A stretch of DNA of 40,969 nt from a virus (IMGVR_UViG_3300021076_000379:1-40969), one strand, 5' to 3'; counted from the first letter of the stretch, positions 6,824-13,347 are shown. Made by a program: numbers and translations. Notes: generated from the sequence alone by a model not told the origin.

Positions 6824-7208
6824 CTTGTTTTACGTCTAGTCCTCGTTTCTTATTCATGAAACGTTCTACGAACTCATCTTCATTCATTACCACAACAGAT
6901 GCTTGGGCCATTTTGGTTGGATGTACGAAGTCGTGATTAGTACACAACATCCATATTGATGAGCCCTCTTTTAGCTTTCCTCGTAGTGATCCCATGATCA
7001 ATTTCTTCTCCTGAATGGCCTTGGCTATATATAATGCTTGATGAAACTTTGCACTTCTGGCACTCCAATGGCTAATTTCTTCGGGATGACATCCTTTATC
7101 AATTGCGAAGTACTTGAAGAAGATATTGTCATCATCTTTCATCCATTGCAACAAGTCATCAGCGAAAGAATCTAATTCCTCGTCAGTAAATTTTGTTGGT
7201 CTACACAT
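6816..7208 (-). CDS. Terminase small subunit (probable)
   Basis: DNA-recognition partner of TerL. The 130-residue protein opens MCRPTKFTDEELDSFADDLL and continues with a helix-turn-helix-like segment (KYFAIDKGCHPEEISHW), then the helical KFHQALYIAKAIQEKKLIMG typical of small terminases, and WMLCTNHDFVHP. GAGG precedes the ATG. It is the first gene of the late minus-strand operon, two genes upstream of TerL. The pac site is usually within or near this gene, but I cannot point to it. The call rests on resemblance plus position. Confidence 0.75.
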   Translation of the reverse strand: MCRPTKFTDEELDSFADDLLQWMKDDDNIFFKYFAIDKGCHPEEISHWSARSAKFHQALYIAKAIQEKKLIMGSLRGKLKEGSSIWMLCTNHDFVHPTKMAQASVVVMNEDEFVERFMNKKRGLDVKQDE

Positions 7209-7230
7209 ACAAACCTCATGTAAAATTAAA

Positions 7231-7259
7231 ATTATATATCAACTATATTTTTTAATCTT
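7231..7259 (-). promoter_or_regulatory. Possible promoter of the terminase operon
   Basis: On the minus strand, TATAAT occurs at 7236-7231, placing a start about 16 nt before the small terminase ATG, just long enough for its GAGG site. The matching -35 position is poor, so an activator would be needed. Low confidence because the whole region is AT-rich. Confidence 0.3.
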
Positions 7260-7260
7260 A

Positions 7261-7289
7261 TTGACCGGTTGTATGTTTTTCCATCTAAA
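7261..7289 (+). promoter_or_regulatory. Possible promoter of the early plus-strand operon
   Basis: TTGACC at 7261-7266, a 17-base spacer, then TCTAAA at 7284-7289. It points toward the operon beginning at 7432, leaving a leader of about 135 nt. The interval 7209-7431 separates divergent transcription units and otherwise shows no convincing gene. Confidence 0.35.
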
Positions 7290-7431
7290 TCAAATCGCCC
7301 ACCCATTTTATCGATGTATCACGCGTGGGCTGCTGTGATGCATTCTCTTTACATTCATCTATTTGCGTTGCTAAATATTGGTCGATTCTATCAATATCAT
7401 ACCAAAAAATAACGTTAACCTCAAGGGGAAT

Positions 7432-7641
7432 ATGACAGAATTTGTCAGAATCGGGAGATTATTTGCTGCGAGAAAAGAGCTAATTATAAGTGTCGGTCCC
7501 TATGAAGATGACGAAGGTTTGTATTTCATAAATGTTTTATGGGAAGATGGAGAAGATTCAGACATTCTTTTTCCCAACAAAGAAGAAAGAGATGAAGCAC
7601 TTGAAAAAGTAGTATATAATCTCGCTGAAACACCATCCTGA
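7432..7641 (+). CDS. Hypothetical 69-residue early protein
   Basis: First gene of the plus-strand early operon. AAGGGGAAT immediately precedes the ATG at 7432, which I prefer to an upstream TTG. The protein (MTEFVRIGRLFAARK..) is small and acidic, with alternating strands (LIISVGPY, LYFINVLWEDG) and a C-terminal helix EERDEALEKVVY. It is probably an alpha/beta fold; no family recognised. Confidence 0.65.
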   Translation: MTEFVRIGRLFAARKELIISVGPYEDDEGLYFINVLWEDGEDSDILFPNKEERDEALEKVVYNLAETPS

Positions 7642-7654
7642 GGGCATTTTTGAT

Positions 7655-7822
7655 ATGAAAAAATTATACGTTTTTGAAGAAGACGAGCATGAAAAGATCG
7701 GCCAATTATTAACCGATGCTATGCATATGCTAAATTGTTCTGAACATACGGACAAATTCATTGAAGCAGCCATCTGCAATATTGAAAGAGCCAATGTTAT
7801 TTTAGACGGATACGATTCATGA
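7655..7822 (+). CDS. Hypothetical 55-residue early protein
   Basis: MKKLYVFEEDEHEKIGQ.. ending ILDGYDS. Acidic and helical with two Cys (LNCSEH, AAICNIER). The stop overlaps the start of the next gene (ATGA), the coupling used throughout this operon. The ribosome site is weak (GAGG about 13 bases upstream). No family recognised. Confidence 0.6.
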   Translation: MKKLYVFEEDEHEKIGQLLTDAMHMLNCSEHTDKFIEAAICNIERANVILDGYDS

Positions 7823-8217
7823 GAAACAGAGCTAAATGTCGTCTATGCGGCGACATCATCGAGTCCTTTCATCAACACGATTACGTTAGATGTTCGTGTG
7901 ACCAGATCGCCGTTGACGGAGGGAATCACTACCACAAATGCGAAGCTGTCGATTGGGTAAACTTCATCCGAGTTGATGATGAGGGGAATGAGATTCTGCC
8001 CAAGATTGTAGATCAGATTGAGGATGTCCACGAGGCGATCGAGCCGGTTATATCCAACCCTCCTTCAATGTCTATACAAGAGAAGATAATTATGTTAAAG
8101 CAGAGCGGGGAATCTTACGAGAGATTACCTCAGAGTGCAATGACACTTCCTCCCACCAATTATGATATGTATGCTCTGACGATTTTATTGCACTCCATCT
8201 TGAAAGACTTGACCTAA
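7819..8217 (+). CDS. Zinc-ribbon protein (DUF7695-like N-terminus)
   Basis: The first 45 residues (MRNRAKCRLCGDIIES.., CSCDQIAVDGGNHYH) match a small zinc-ribbon domain I know as DUF7695: CxxC, then CSC, then a DGG turn. This domain is widespread in phages and mobile elements, with unknown role. The remaining 85 residues form a separate region with an acidic linker and PPSMSIQEKIIMLKQSGE. The fourth gene-scale overlap (ATGA) ties it to the upstream ORF. Confidence 0.75.
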   Translation: MRNRAKCRLCGDIIESFHQHDYVRCSCDQIAVDGGNHYHKCEAVDWVNFIRVDDEGNEILPKIVDQIEDVHEAIEPVISNPPSMSIQEKIIMLKQSGESYERLPQSAMTLPPTNYDMYALTILLHSILKDLT

Positions 8218-8227
8218 ATGGGAAATA

Positions 8228-8244
8228 ATTGCTAAAATAGCAAT
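8228..8244. repeat. Perfect palindrome just upstream of a start codon
   Basis: ATTGCTA-AAA-TAGCAAT, a 7-bp inverted repeat with a 3-base centre, ends 2 bases before the ATG at 8247 where a ribosome site should be. It may be an operator or a hairpin that controls translation. No consensus Shine-Dalgarno sequence precedes that gene. Confidence 0.4.
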
Positions 8245-8246
8245 AT

Positions 8247-8411
8247 ATGGATTACGATGACATGACGCCCGATCAAAAATTAACCTATGATTTGCGCTTG
8301 GTATGTGAGTGTTCGGGGCTAACGAATATGGAAGTACTTGATGTCCTTGGGAGAATGTGGATAGATATTATCAGGCCACCCGCTGAGATAAAAAAAGATG
8401 AACAACCTTGA
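8247..8411 (+). CDS. Hypothetical 54-residue early protein
   Basis: MDYDDMTPDQKLTYDLRLV.. with a helical core ECSGLTNMEVLDVLGRMW and a Pro-rich acidic tail. No ribosome site is visible; instead a palindrome lies directly upstream. Its 3' end overlaps the next gene by 14 nt. No family recognised. Confidence 0.55.
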   Translation: MDYDDMTPDQKLTYDLRLVCECSGLTNMEVLDVLGRMWIDIIRPPAEIKKDEQP

Positions 8412-8571
8412 AGAATTTATGATGAGAGAATATTTGAGATTGGCCGACAAGATAGAAGAGGCGTTATTGACAAAAGAAAACGACTTCAACGACCCTGTTG
8501 ATAGAATCATACCAAAAAGTGAAGATGACTTTGATGATGAGTACGATATGTACCAAAGAGATGGATCGTGA
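8398..8571 (+). CDS. Hypothetical 57-residue acidic protein
   Basis: MNNLEEFMMREYLRLADKI.. followed by a very acidic C-terminal half (SEDDFDDEYDMY). It overlaps its upstream neighbour by 14 nt and its downstream neighbour by 4 nt. Strong negative charge could mimic DNA, as some anti-restriction proteins do, but nothing specific supports that. Confidence 0.5.
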   Translation: MNNLEEFMMREYLRLADKIEEALLTKENDFNDPVDRIIPKSEDDFDDEYDMYQRDGS

Positions 8572-8660
8572 GACTATCCCATCGTCGGGCTGCCGACATT
8601 GCTATTGGGATTATAATTTTTTGGATTGGGGTGATTTTAGCTAAGGTGTTCTATGAATAG
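8568..8660 (+). CDS. 30-residue single-helix membrane peptide
   Basis: A GTG start overlaps the upstream stop (GTGA). After MRLSHRRAAD comes one hydrophobic helix (IAIGIIIFWIGVILAKVF). The basic N-terminus predicts an N-in orientation. Its 3' end overlaps the next ATG by 8 nt. It is supported mainly by the overlap chain and the clean membrane segment. Confidence 0.5.
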   Translation: MRLSHRRAADIAIGIIIFWIGVILAKVFYE

Positions 8661-8862
8661 AGATGAAGAAATCTCAAGAGCGCGTGAGATATTGACTGAT
8701 GGATTGTTGATAATTCATTCCGAGGGACTTTCTTATTCTTCCGCGATCATTGCTTTGTCTATTCATCTTGGGATTGGCATGGCAGAGGGTGCATTTAAAC
8801 GCGGTGATTGCAATGAGCTATTTGGGAAAATATTAGAAATTTGGCAAAAAAATCAGGACTAA
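8653..8862 (+). CDS. Hypothetical 69-residue helical protein
   Basis: MNRDEEISRAREILTDGLL.. An amphipathic helical protein with SSAIIALSIHLGIGMAEGAF in the middle, too mixed for a membrane segment. AAGGTG precedes the ATG. It shares general layout (helix, Gly turn, acidic helix) with the next gene, so the two may be distant paralogs (weak inference). Confidence 0.6.
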   Translation: MNRDEEISRAREILTDGLLIIHSEGLSYSSAIIALSIHLGIGMAEGAFKRGDCNELFGKILEIWQKNQD

Positions 8863-8864
8863 AC

Positions 8865-9080
8865 ATGGATCATGAAGAAGCGTGCAAAAAAATAAGGGAG
8901 ATGGAAAAAAATCTCTTGAGATTGCGGGAAGAATGGGGGCGAGAGAAGTTTATGGCCATATTGGGGGGATATCTCTTAGAAGAATGCTTTCACAGCGGGA
9001 TGGATCGAACCCATTTCAATTCCTATCTAGATATTATGCAAAATAATTTTGACAGAGGTTTGACAGCACTTAGACGGTAG
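8865..9080 (+). CDS. Hypothetical 71-residue protein, end of early operon
   Basis: MDHEEACKKIREMEKNLLRL.. begins with a short coiled-coil-like helix, then FMAILGGYLLEECFHSG. AGGA lies seven bases before the ATG at 8865, favoured over a TTG in frame at 8841. It is followed by a terminator-like hairpin, so it is probably the last gene of the operon. Confidence 0.6.
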   Translation: MDHEEACKKIREMEKNLLRLREEWGREKFMAILGGYLLEECFHSGMDRTHFNSYLDIMQNNFDRGLTALRR

Positions 9081-9099
9081 CTAGAACATCGGTGATGCA

Positions 9100-9121
9100 G
9101 GGGAGTTTTATCTCCCCGTTT
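9100..9121 (+). terminator. Terminator-like hairpin after early operon
   Basis: GGGGAG-TTTTAT-CTCCCC (9100-9117), extendable by GCA/TGC, followed by GTTT. The T-run is short, so termination may be partial. It lies 20 bases after the last plus-strand early gene and before the convergent minus-strand operon. Confidence 0.5.
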
Positions 9122-9171
9122 CACTGCCGAGTAACTATGGAAAAGTATGCATGGGAAATTACCACAAGTTT

Positions 9172-9660
9172 CTACTCCCAATCCTCTAGATATCTGTATA
9201 TGCTTTCATTCTCTTTGAACCATGGAGCTTGTATTAAAATTATTTCTTGGTCAGGGAAATATTTAGTGAACCGTTTCAACTTAGTTTTGCTACGATCGTC
9301 CATCCATCCCTTCACTTCAACCCAATAGTAAGTATCGTCGTTCCTTATCACTTTGAAATCTGGAAGATAACTGCGGCATCCTCTCTTAATTTTATCAAAC
9401 CAAAATGTTTGAGGTTCATGAAGCCAGTCTTTTATTTTGCCTTCACATTTTAGATGCTCTAAATATCGTGCATAATTGGCTTCCCATCGAGATCTAAAAA
9501 ATTTGTTCTTCCCTCCAATCGTTCTCCATGCTGATTTCCATGAGCCATGTGGTTTGTCATAAGTTCCTTTCTCTCGGTTAGTTTCTACCATTTTTTTAGT
9601 TCTTTCATTTGCTAATTGCTCACTTGCTTTTAGCCACCATTCCGTTGAACGAGGTCCCAT
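9172..9660 (-). CDS. PD-(D/E)XK nuclease, C-terminal part of a frameshifted gene
   Basis: Catalytic residues of the PD-(D/E)XK fold are visible: SRWEANYARYL (Glu), SYLPDFKV (PD) and YWVEVKGW (ExK), with KLKRFTKYFP after. I recall homologs where this domain follows an HTH region in one protein. Here the frame extends upstream of the ATG at 9660 (GKKHSPEYCKEM) to overlap the end of the HTH frame. Removing one A from an A6 run near 9690 would fuse both into one protein of about 280 residues. It may be a phage HNH-like homing or recombination nuclease; substrate unknown. The call of the fold is good, the gene's intactness uncertain. Confidence 0.75.
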   Translation of the reverse strand: MGPRSTEWWLKASEQLANERTKKMVETNREKGTYDKPHGSWKSAWRTIGGKNKFFRSRWEANYARYLEHLKCEGKIKDWLHEPQTFWFDKIKRGCRSYLPDFKVIRNDDTYYWVEVKGWMDDRSKTKLKRFTKYFPDQEIILIQAPWFKENESIYRYLEDWE

Positions 9661-9673
9661 CTCTTTACAATAT

Positions 9674-10000
9674 TCAGGAGAATGTTTTTTGCCTACCTTT
9701 AACAGTGAGGCCCATTTTCCTGGCTTCTCTTGATATATTTGTGTGGGGTCGACCCAAACCCTTGGCTAACCCTTTTAAATCGATTGGAGAGCCTGTAATC
9801 GCGTTTAAATAGGTTTCTCGGATCGCTTTCCTTTCTGCTTTTGAGTATTTTTTGTTGTTTAGTTTATATCCGGCCTTTTGTAAACGTTCATGTACCGATT
9901 GACCACATAATCCAACTTCCTCCCCTACTTTCCAAACACTTTGATGAATCTCATACGATTCTATCAATTTTTCTATAGGGACAGTTGGTTTCCCAGACAT
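9674..10000 (-). CDS. HTH DNA-binding part of the frameshifted nuclease gene
   Basis: MSGKPTVPIEKLIESYEIHQ.. contains two HTH-like segments: VWKVGEEVGLCGQSVHERLQKAG (about residues 22-44) and LKGLAKGLGRPHTNISREARKMG (74-96). AGGTGA precedes the ATG at 10000. The protein ends abruptly (GRQKTFS) 14 bases before the nuclease frame's first ATG, just after a run of six A. DNA-binding modules of this type guide homing-type nucleases to their site. Confidence 0.75.
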   Translation of the reverse strand: MSGKPTVPIEKLIESYEIHQSVWKVGEEVGLCGQSVHERLQKAGYKLNNKKYSKAERKAIRETYLNAITGSPIDLKGLAKGLGRPHTNISREARKMGLTVKGRQKTFS

Positions 10001-10001
10001 C

Positions 10002-10388
10002 TCAGTCACCTCGGACTAAGTTTTCTATTTCTGATATTCCATAAAGCACTTCCAGCATAGATTTTTTTAGATCTTTTTCCGATGAGGGATCTATTCCAAG
10101 AGAAAATGAAATATCCTCCCTAAAATAGTTCAATCTGTTAAAGTGCGGACTCATTTTCTCAATTTCAGCCAATACTAATTCTTCTGTGGACTTCTCTTCT
10201 TGGAGTTTACTTGTTTCTTGCTTCATGTGAGCGATAGAGCTTCCTAGACAGTCGGCACAATCTTCTATGCGTTGTAATGCCATATCAAGAAGTCGCATTT
10301 GCATTACTTCTTCTTCTGTTGGATGGTAATCCCCGAACATTCTTACACATTTAAGCAAGTTAATGGCTTCATTCAGACTTACTAACAT
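10002..10388 (-). CDS. Hypothetical coiled-coil protein
   Basis: A 128-residue, mostly helical protein. The segment IAHMKQETSKLQEEKSTEEL.. has coiled-coil spacing, and EDCADCLG holds a Cys pair. GGAGGG precedes the ATG at 10388, which overlaps the upstream stop (TAATG). It lies in the replication operon between the initiator and the nuclease; role unknown. Confidence 0.65.
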   Translation of the reverse strand: MLVSLNEAINLLKCVRMFGDYHPTEEEVMQMRLLDMALQRIEDCADCLGSSIAHMKQETSKLQEEKSTEELVLAEIEKMSPHFNRLNYFREDISFSLGIDPSSEKDLKKSMLEVLYGISEIENLVRGD

Positions 10389-10717
10389 TACCAACCCTCC
10401 ATTGGGCTTGCATACGGTGATTCGTAATGATTACTTTTTGGTGGCGCATCGAAAATCCGTTTTAGATCTTCTGACATTTGGATAGATAACTCTTTGTAGA
10501 TATCTTTGTCAACCAGCTCGAAAGCTGGAACCCATTCGCCGCGGACGTTTGTATTAACCCCTTTGATGTAGAGATGAGCACCCTTTTGCGCTTTGAGAAC
10601 TGAGACCCAGATTTTTATCTTCTCGTTGATCAAGAGATGCATGTGACCAATGACCGGGGAGGGTTTGGTTGATGCGGATTGGTGGTTTAACTCGTGCTTT
10701 AAGATTTCGACTTTCAT
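10388..10717 (-). CDS. Hypothetical 109-residue protein, possibly SpoVG-like
   Basis: MKVEILKHELNHQS.. with IKIWVSVLKAQKGAHLYIKG and GEWVPAFELVDKDIYKELS. The strand-strand-'GE..PA' order followed by a C-terminal helix resembles small SpoVG-like DNA-binding folds, but I am not certain. Translation is coupled to the upstream gene by ATGA. It sits in the replication operon, where a nucleic-acid-binding role would fit. Confidence 0.6.
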   Translation of the reverse strand: MKVEILKHELNHQSASTKPSPVIGHMHLLINEKIKIWVSVLKAQKGAHLYIKGVNTNVRGEWVPAFELVDKDIYKELSIQMSEDLKRIFDAPPKSNHYESPYASPMEGW

Positions 10718-10998
10718 TCTTGGACCTGTAGCTCTTGAAGAGTTGATAGGCTTTCGTATAAACGAATCAATAAAAGGGTATCGTTCTCATCACTACTCAA
10801 ATCTTCAAAGAACTGTTCAATTTCCATGCAGTCTTGACAAAACCCACCCATTGGTTTTTCTTTCCCATAACAAAAACATACAAATCCATTTTTTCTGTTG
10901 TAAGTGATTTGTTTCAATTCACTGACTGGGATAACAATTGTTTCGTATTCTTGATCTCCGACATATTCTATCCGATCTATCTGAATCATTCTAATCAT
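10714..10998 (-). CDS. Hypothetical 94-residue protein with Cys motif
   Basis: MIRMIQIDRIEYVGDQEYE.. then FVCFCYGKEKPMGGFCQDCMEIE, four Cys that could bind metal. An ideal GGAGGAATT precedes the ATG at 10998, and the start overlaps the upstream stop (ATGA). Family not recognised. Confidence 0.65.
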   Translation of the reverse strand: MIRMIQIDRIEYVGDQEYETIVIPVSELKQITYNRKNGFVCFCYGKEKPMGGFCQDCMEIEQFFEDLSSDENDTLLLIRLYESLSTLQELQVQE

Positions 10999-11321
10999 AA
11001 TTCCTCCGATTTTTGAGTATATTTTGTTATATATTTATTATACGTGTTTTGCACCATTTTTTGAAACAAAAGTGTTGATTGTAAACAACTTATTGGCGTT
11101 GCATAACGTGAACTTCCTGGTTTTGTTTGGTCTTGGTATGAGATCATGACATATGCGTCTTTTATGCTTCCCTTCATCCCCATAGCCTCACATAATTTAA
11201 CGTTCATGCCTTCGGGAGGCTCGATGTCCCAGACCCATTTTTCAAACCAAGAGACGTTGGCTTTGTGCTCAAAGCTATCTTCTTTGGGACCCGTGTAACC
11301 GCTATCGTTATCTTCAATCAT
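10995..11321 (-). CDS. Hypothetical 108-residue protein after the initiator
   Basis: MIEDNDSGYTGPKEDSFEH.. with Trp-rich WFEKWVWDIEPPEGM and ISYQDQTKPGSSRYATPI. The ATG at 11321 overlaps the end of the initiator gene by 8 nt; an upstream TTG at 11348 is a less likely start. No family recognised. Position directly behind the initiator suggests a replication accessory role (inference). Confidence 0.6.
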   Translation of the reverse strand: MIEDNDSGYTGPKEDSFEHKANVSWFEKWVWDIEPPEGMNVKLCEAMGMKGSIKDAYVMISYQDQTKPGSSRYATPISCLQSTLLFQKMVQNTYNKYITKYTQKSEEL

Positions 11322-12390
11322 CGTCGCCTGCTTCCAGTTTGATTCCAAACCAAGTTGCTATTTTCGATAACATTTGTGGCTCATCGAGACGTGTTTTCAC
11401 ACCACGAGGCCCTGTGATATCCAATCCATGCACTTCCAAATTCCCTTTTTCCGCCAGGCTTCTTGATTTTATGATGAATTCTTTGATCTTATAAAACTTG
11501 GCTCGATTTTTAGATACGAGTCCTTCTCGTTCTTCTTGAGACAAGGGAGCTTTTTCCTTGAGAAGTAACTCAAGAGTTTCGAAGTGATCTCGAAGCTTTT
11601 CGATAGAGCGGACATTTCTTCTCCAGAAGACATCTGTTGGGAGATATTTCAACACCTTGCGCATCCGGACTTCGGAAATGATATCTAACCTCATCATGTC
11701 GTCGACTTGCTTTGCCCATGATTCTATCTTTGGCTCTTTGGAGTCAGGCAACAAAACTTTGACCTGCCTGCGCAATTCGCATGCCAGCTCGATGCCCAAA
11801 GGGGAAGGGGGCGCCGCGGAACTAGGGGGTTTGGGTTTCTTAGGCCTACCAGGTGATGTATTTTCTTCTTTTGATTGATTTGAAGAAGAAGCAAAAGACG
11901 TCCCAGCGTTAGCGGGGACCTCCCCCTTTAGGGGGTTGGGGGGTGTATTTGACTTCGGAGGTGTTCTGTTTCTTTTCTTATCTTCTTCTTTAGTTAATTC
12001 ATTATTATTAGTGCACCATTTTCCGCTAAGCGGCTCTCCGCTAAGCGGTTTTTGACAAAGCGGTAAAATTATTTGAATTTCCTGTTCTGTCATCCTTTTT
12101 TCGAAAACAAAATACTCAACCTGAGCGAACTTTCCATTTTCACCTTTTGGCTGAAACTTGTAGCAATATCCATTTTCTTGGAGTTCTTTCAGCACGCGAT
12201 AAACAGTAGTCGCACTCCATTCGCAAGATTTACTAAGCTCTGTAACGCTAACGCGCCAATTATTTGGACGGGATAACAGACGTACCCACAAACATGTAGC
12301 CATAGCAGACAATTTTGTGTCCCACAATGACTCTCTATTAATCATGACATAAGGATTTTCTCTGTCATGGGCAACACGAACGATGCTCAT
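11314..12390 (-). CDS. Winged-helix replication initiator (probable)
   Basis: A 358-residue protein in three parts. Residues 1-90 form a winged helix (RVSVTELSKSCEWSATTVYR is the recognition region). Residues about 115-195 are a low-complexity linker rich in Pro, Ser and Lys. The C-terminus is helical. This layout is that of lambda O-type and RepA-like initiators. AAGGAGG precedes the ATG at 12390; the longer frame to 12474 lacks a site. The linker DNA contains two palindromic repeats beside an AT-rich polypyrimidine tract, the arrangement of the lambda origin within gene O. It likely heads replication together with the downstream operon. The host helicase loader or a partner was not found. 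Confidence 0.7.
   Translation of the reverse strand: MSIVRVAHDRENPYVMINRESLWDTKLSAMATCLWVRLLSRPNNWRVSVTELSKSCEWSATTVYRVLKELQENGYCYKFQPKGENGKFAQVEYFVFEKRMTEQEIQIILPLCQKPLSGEPLSGKWCTNNNELTKEEDKKRNRTPPKSNTPPNPLKGEVPANAGTSFASSSNQSKEENTSPGRPKKPKPPSSAAPPSPLGIELACELRRQVKVLLPDSKEPKIESWAKQVDDMMRLDIISEVRMRKVLKYLPTDVFWRRNVRSIEKLRDHFETLELLLKEKAPLSQEEREGLVSKNRAKFYKIKEFIIKSRSLAEKGNLEVHGLDITGPRGVKTRLDEPQMLSKIATWFGIKLEAGDDD
11920..12068. other. Candidate replication origin in the initiator linker
   Basis: Two direct copies of the palindrome CCGCTAAGCGG lie at 12023-12033 and 12038-12048, with a third partial AAAGCGG at 12058. Beside them (about 11960-12015) is an AT-rich, almost pure pyrimidine strand. A CCCCC-TTTA-GGGGG hairpin lies at 11922-11935. 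Iterons, AT-rich tract and location inside an initiator gene are the features of the lambda origin. Inferred only. Confidence 0.4.
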
Positions 12391-12498
12391 TTTGCGCCTC
12401 CTTGGGGAAAAGATAAGATGATATTTTTTGCCCCGACAGGGCCTTGAGAGCGAGAATCTGACATATACCTCCACGTGGTTGGAGGAAGATAAGGTAAC

Positions 12499-12672
12499 TT
12501 ATTTAGCGTTAAGTATTTCTTTCACATTGATAATCAATGCGGCTAGATGATACATTGTGTTCATTCTGGCGTTGGTACTAGCGTCTAGATGCGTTAACAT
12601 TTCTTCCCTTGTTAAATGGTTGTTAGCGTACTTCTTAAGGGCGGTTACCCTTGAGAAGACCCGATAGTACAA
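12499..12672 (-). CDS. Hypothetical helical protein, TTG start or readthrough extension
   Basis: An open frame of 72 codons follows the TAA at 12718 in the same frame as the upstream HTH gene. It contains no ATG before residue Met of EEMLTHLD, so the start is either the TTG at 12672 (AAGG four bases upstream, giving 57 residues) or readthrough of the stop. The sequence YYRVFSRVTALKKYANNHL and HLDASTNARMNTMYHL looks protein-like and helical. It lies between the HTH gene and the initiator. Family unknown. Confidence 0.5.
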   Translation of the reverse strand: MYYRVFSRVTALKKYANNHLTREEMLTHLDASTNARMNTMYHLAALIINVKEILNAK

Positions 12673-12717
12673 GTTACCTTCTTTAGGGGCTACATAATTT
12701 TTGTAGCCTCGTCTTTT

Positions 12718-12960
12718 TTAAAGCACCTTGTAGATGGATTCTGGAGACCCTAAGATCCAATTTGGCACCCTATCTATCATGAGATGGGCGATCAACATTC
12801 CGAGATCGCGTTGGATATATTTTTTTCTGATATTTGTTTTCTCACACAAAGTTGAGTTCTTGATTTTGCAGACATTGTCAGGCGATTCCTGGCACATCTG
12901 GGCGATGAATTTGTATAACCTGAGCTGCGGTTGAGTCAGGGGCAATTGGGATTCTAACAT
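12718..12960 (-). CDS. Small winged-helix-like DNA-binding protein
   Basis: An 80-residue protein (MLESQLPLTQPQLRLYKFIAQ..) with a likely HTH: NSTLCEKTNIRKKYIQRDLG, then a beta-like C-terminus WILGSPESIYKVL. It is the first gene of the leftward replication operon and may regulate it. The ribosome site is weak. The region upstream (12961-13030) lies between this gene and the oppositely directed tRNAs and probably holds promoters for both. Confidence 0.55.
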   Translation of the reverse strand: MLESQLPLTQPQLRLYKFIAQMCQESPDNVCKIKNSTLCEKTNIRKKYIQRDLGMLIAHLMIDRVPNWILGSPESIYKVL

Positions 12961-12978
12961 GATCGCTAGAGTAAAGAT

Positions 12979-13008
12979 TTTCTTTGATATTGCAAGGGAA
13001 ATATAATG
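12979..13008 (+). promoter_or_regulatory. Possible promoter of the tRNA transcript
   Basis: A perfect TATAAT at 13002-13007 lies 24 bases before the first tRNA, so transcription would start some 17 nt ahead of it. The -35 region at normal spacing is poor, while a TTGATA lies too close. The placement supports a promoter, the -35 does not. Confidence 0.35.
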
Positions 13009-13030
13009 ACTGCCAAGATGTGATTATTTC

Positions 13031-13103
13031 TGAAGAGTAGCTCAATTGGTAGAGCACCACACTTTGGTTGTGGCGGTCGGAGGTTCGATCCCTTTCTCTT
13101 CAA
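13031..13103 (+). tRNA. tRNA-Gln (anticodon TTG)
   Basis: A full cloverleaf folds by hand. The acceptor TGAAGAG pairs perfectly with CTCTTCA. The D arm is GCTC/GAGC with AATTGGTA. The anticodon arm CCACA/TGTGG encloses CTTTGGT (anticodon TTG, reading CAA). The T arm is GGAGG-TTCGATC-CCTTT with two G-T pairs. Discriminator A; CCA is not encoded. Five bases separate it from the next tRNA. Confidence 0.93.
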
Positions 13104-13108
13104 ATTAT

Positions 13109-13181
13109 TGAGGGATAGCAAAATGGTAATGCACTTCACTGTTAATGAAGCGATTTGCAGGTTCGACCCCTGCTCCCTCAG
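13109..13181 (+). tRNA. tRNA-Asn (anticodon GTT)
   Basis: Acceptor TGAGGGA/TCCCTCA pairs fully. The D arm is GCA/TGC with AAATGGTAA, one pair shorter than usual. The anticodon arm CTTCA/TGAAG encloses CTGTTAA (anticodon GTT, reading AAC). The T arm is GCAGG-TTCGACC-CCTGC. Discriminator G; CCA not encoded. It is co-transcribed with tRNA-Gln. Confidence 0.92.
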
Positions 13182-13347
13182 AAATTTCTTGTGGATAAAT
13201 TGCGAAATTCGCTAAGATTGCAATCGCCTTACCATTCCCTGGTAGGCAGATTGTTCATGAAGTCCAAAGAATATTCGGCCCCACTTGGTCTTGACTCTCC
13301 AAGTTTTCTCTGAGTGGGGAAGTTTTGGTATGTTTGATGCATTTTTT
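13182..13347 (+). ncRNA. Possible structured RNA between tRNAs and terminator
   Basis: These 166 bases carry no convincing gene but lie within the tRNA transcript. Visible hairpins: GCGAA-A-TTCGC near 13202; CCT(T)ACCA with TGGTAGG near 13228-13246; and CCCCACTTGG, later closed by CCAAG and AGTGGGG (about 13279-13319). A perfect DnaA-box match (TGTGGATAA, 13190-13198) is at its start. It could be a small RNA, a tRNA-processing trailer, or part of an origin. Confidence 0.4.

Noticed and set aside
7302-7431. Minus-strand frame without stop (..FWYDIDRIDQYLATQ..)
   Set aside because: Protein-like but has no usable start codon and runs into the divergent gene; not supported as a gene.
13257-13313. 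18-codon frame (MKSKEYSAPLGLDS..) between tRNAs and terminator
   Set aside because: No ribosome site, and the same bases form the CCCCACTTGG hairpin; more likely RNA structure.
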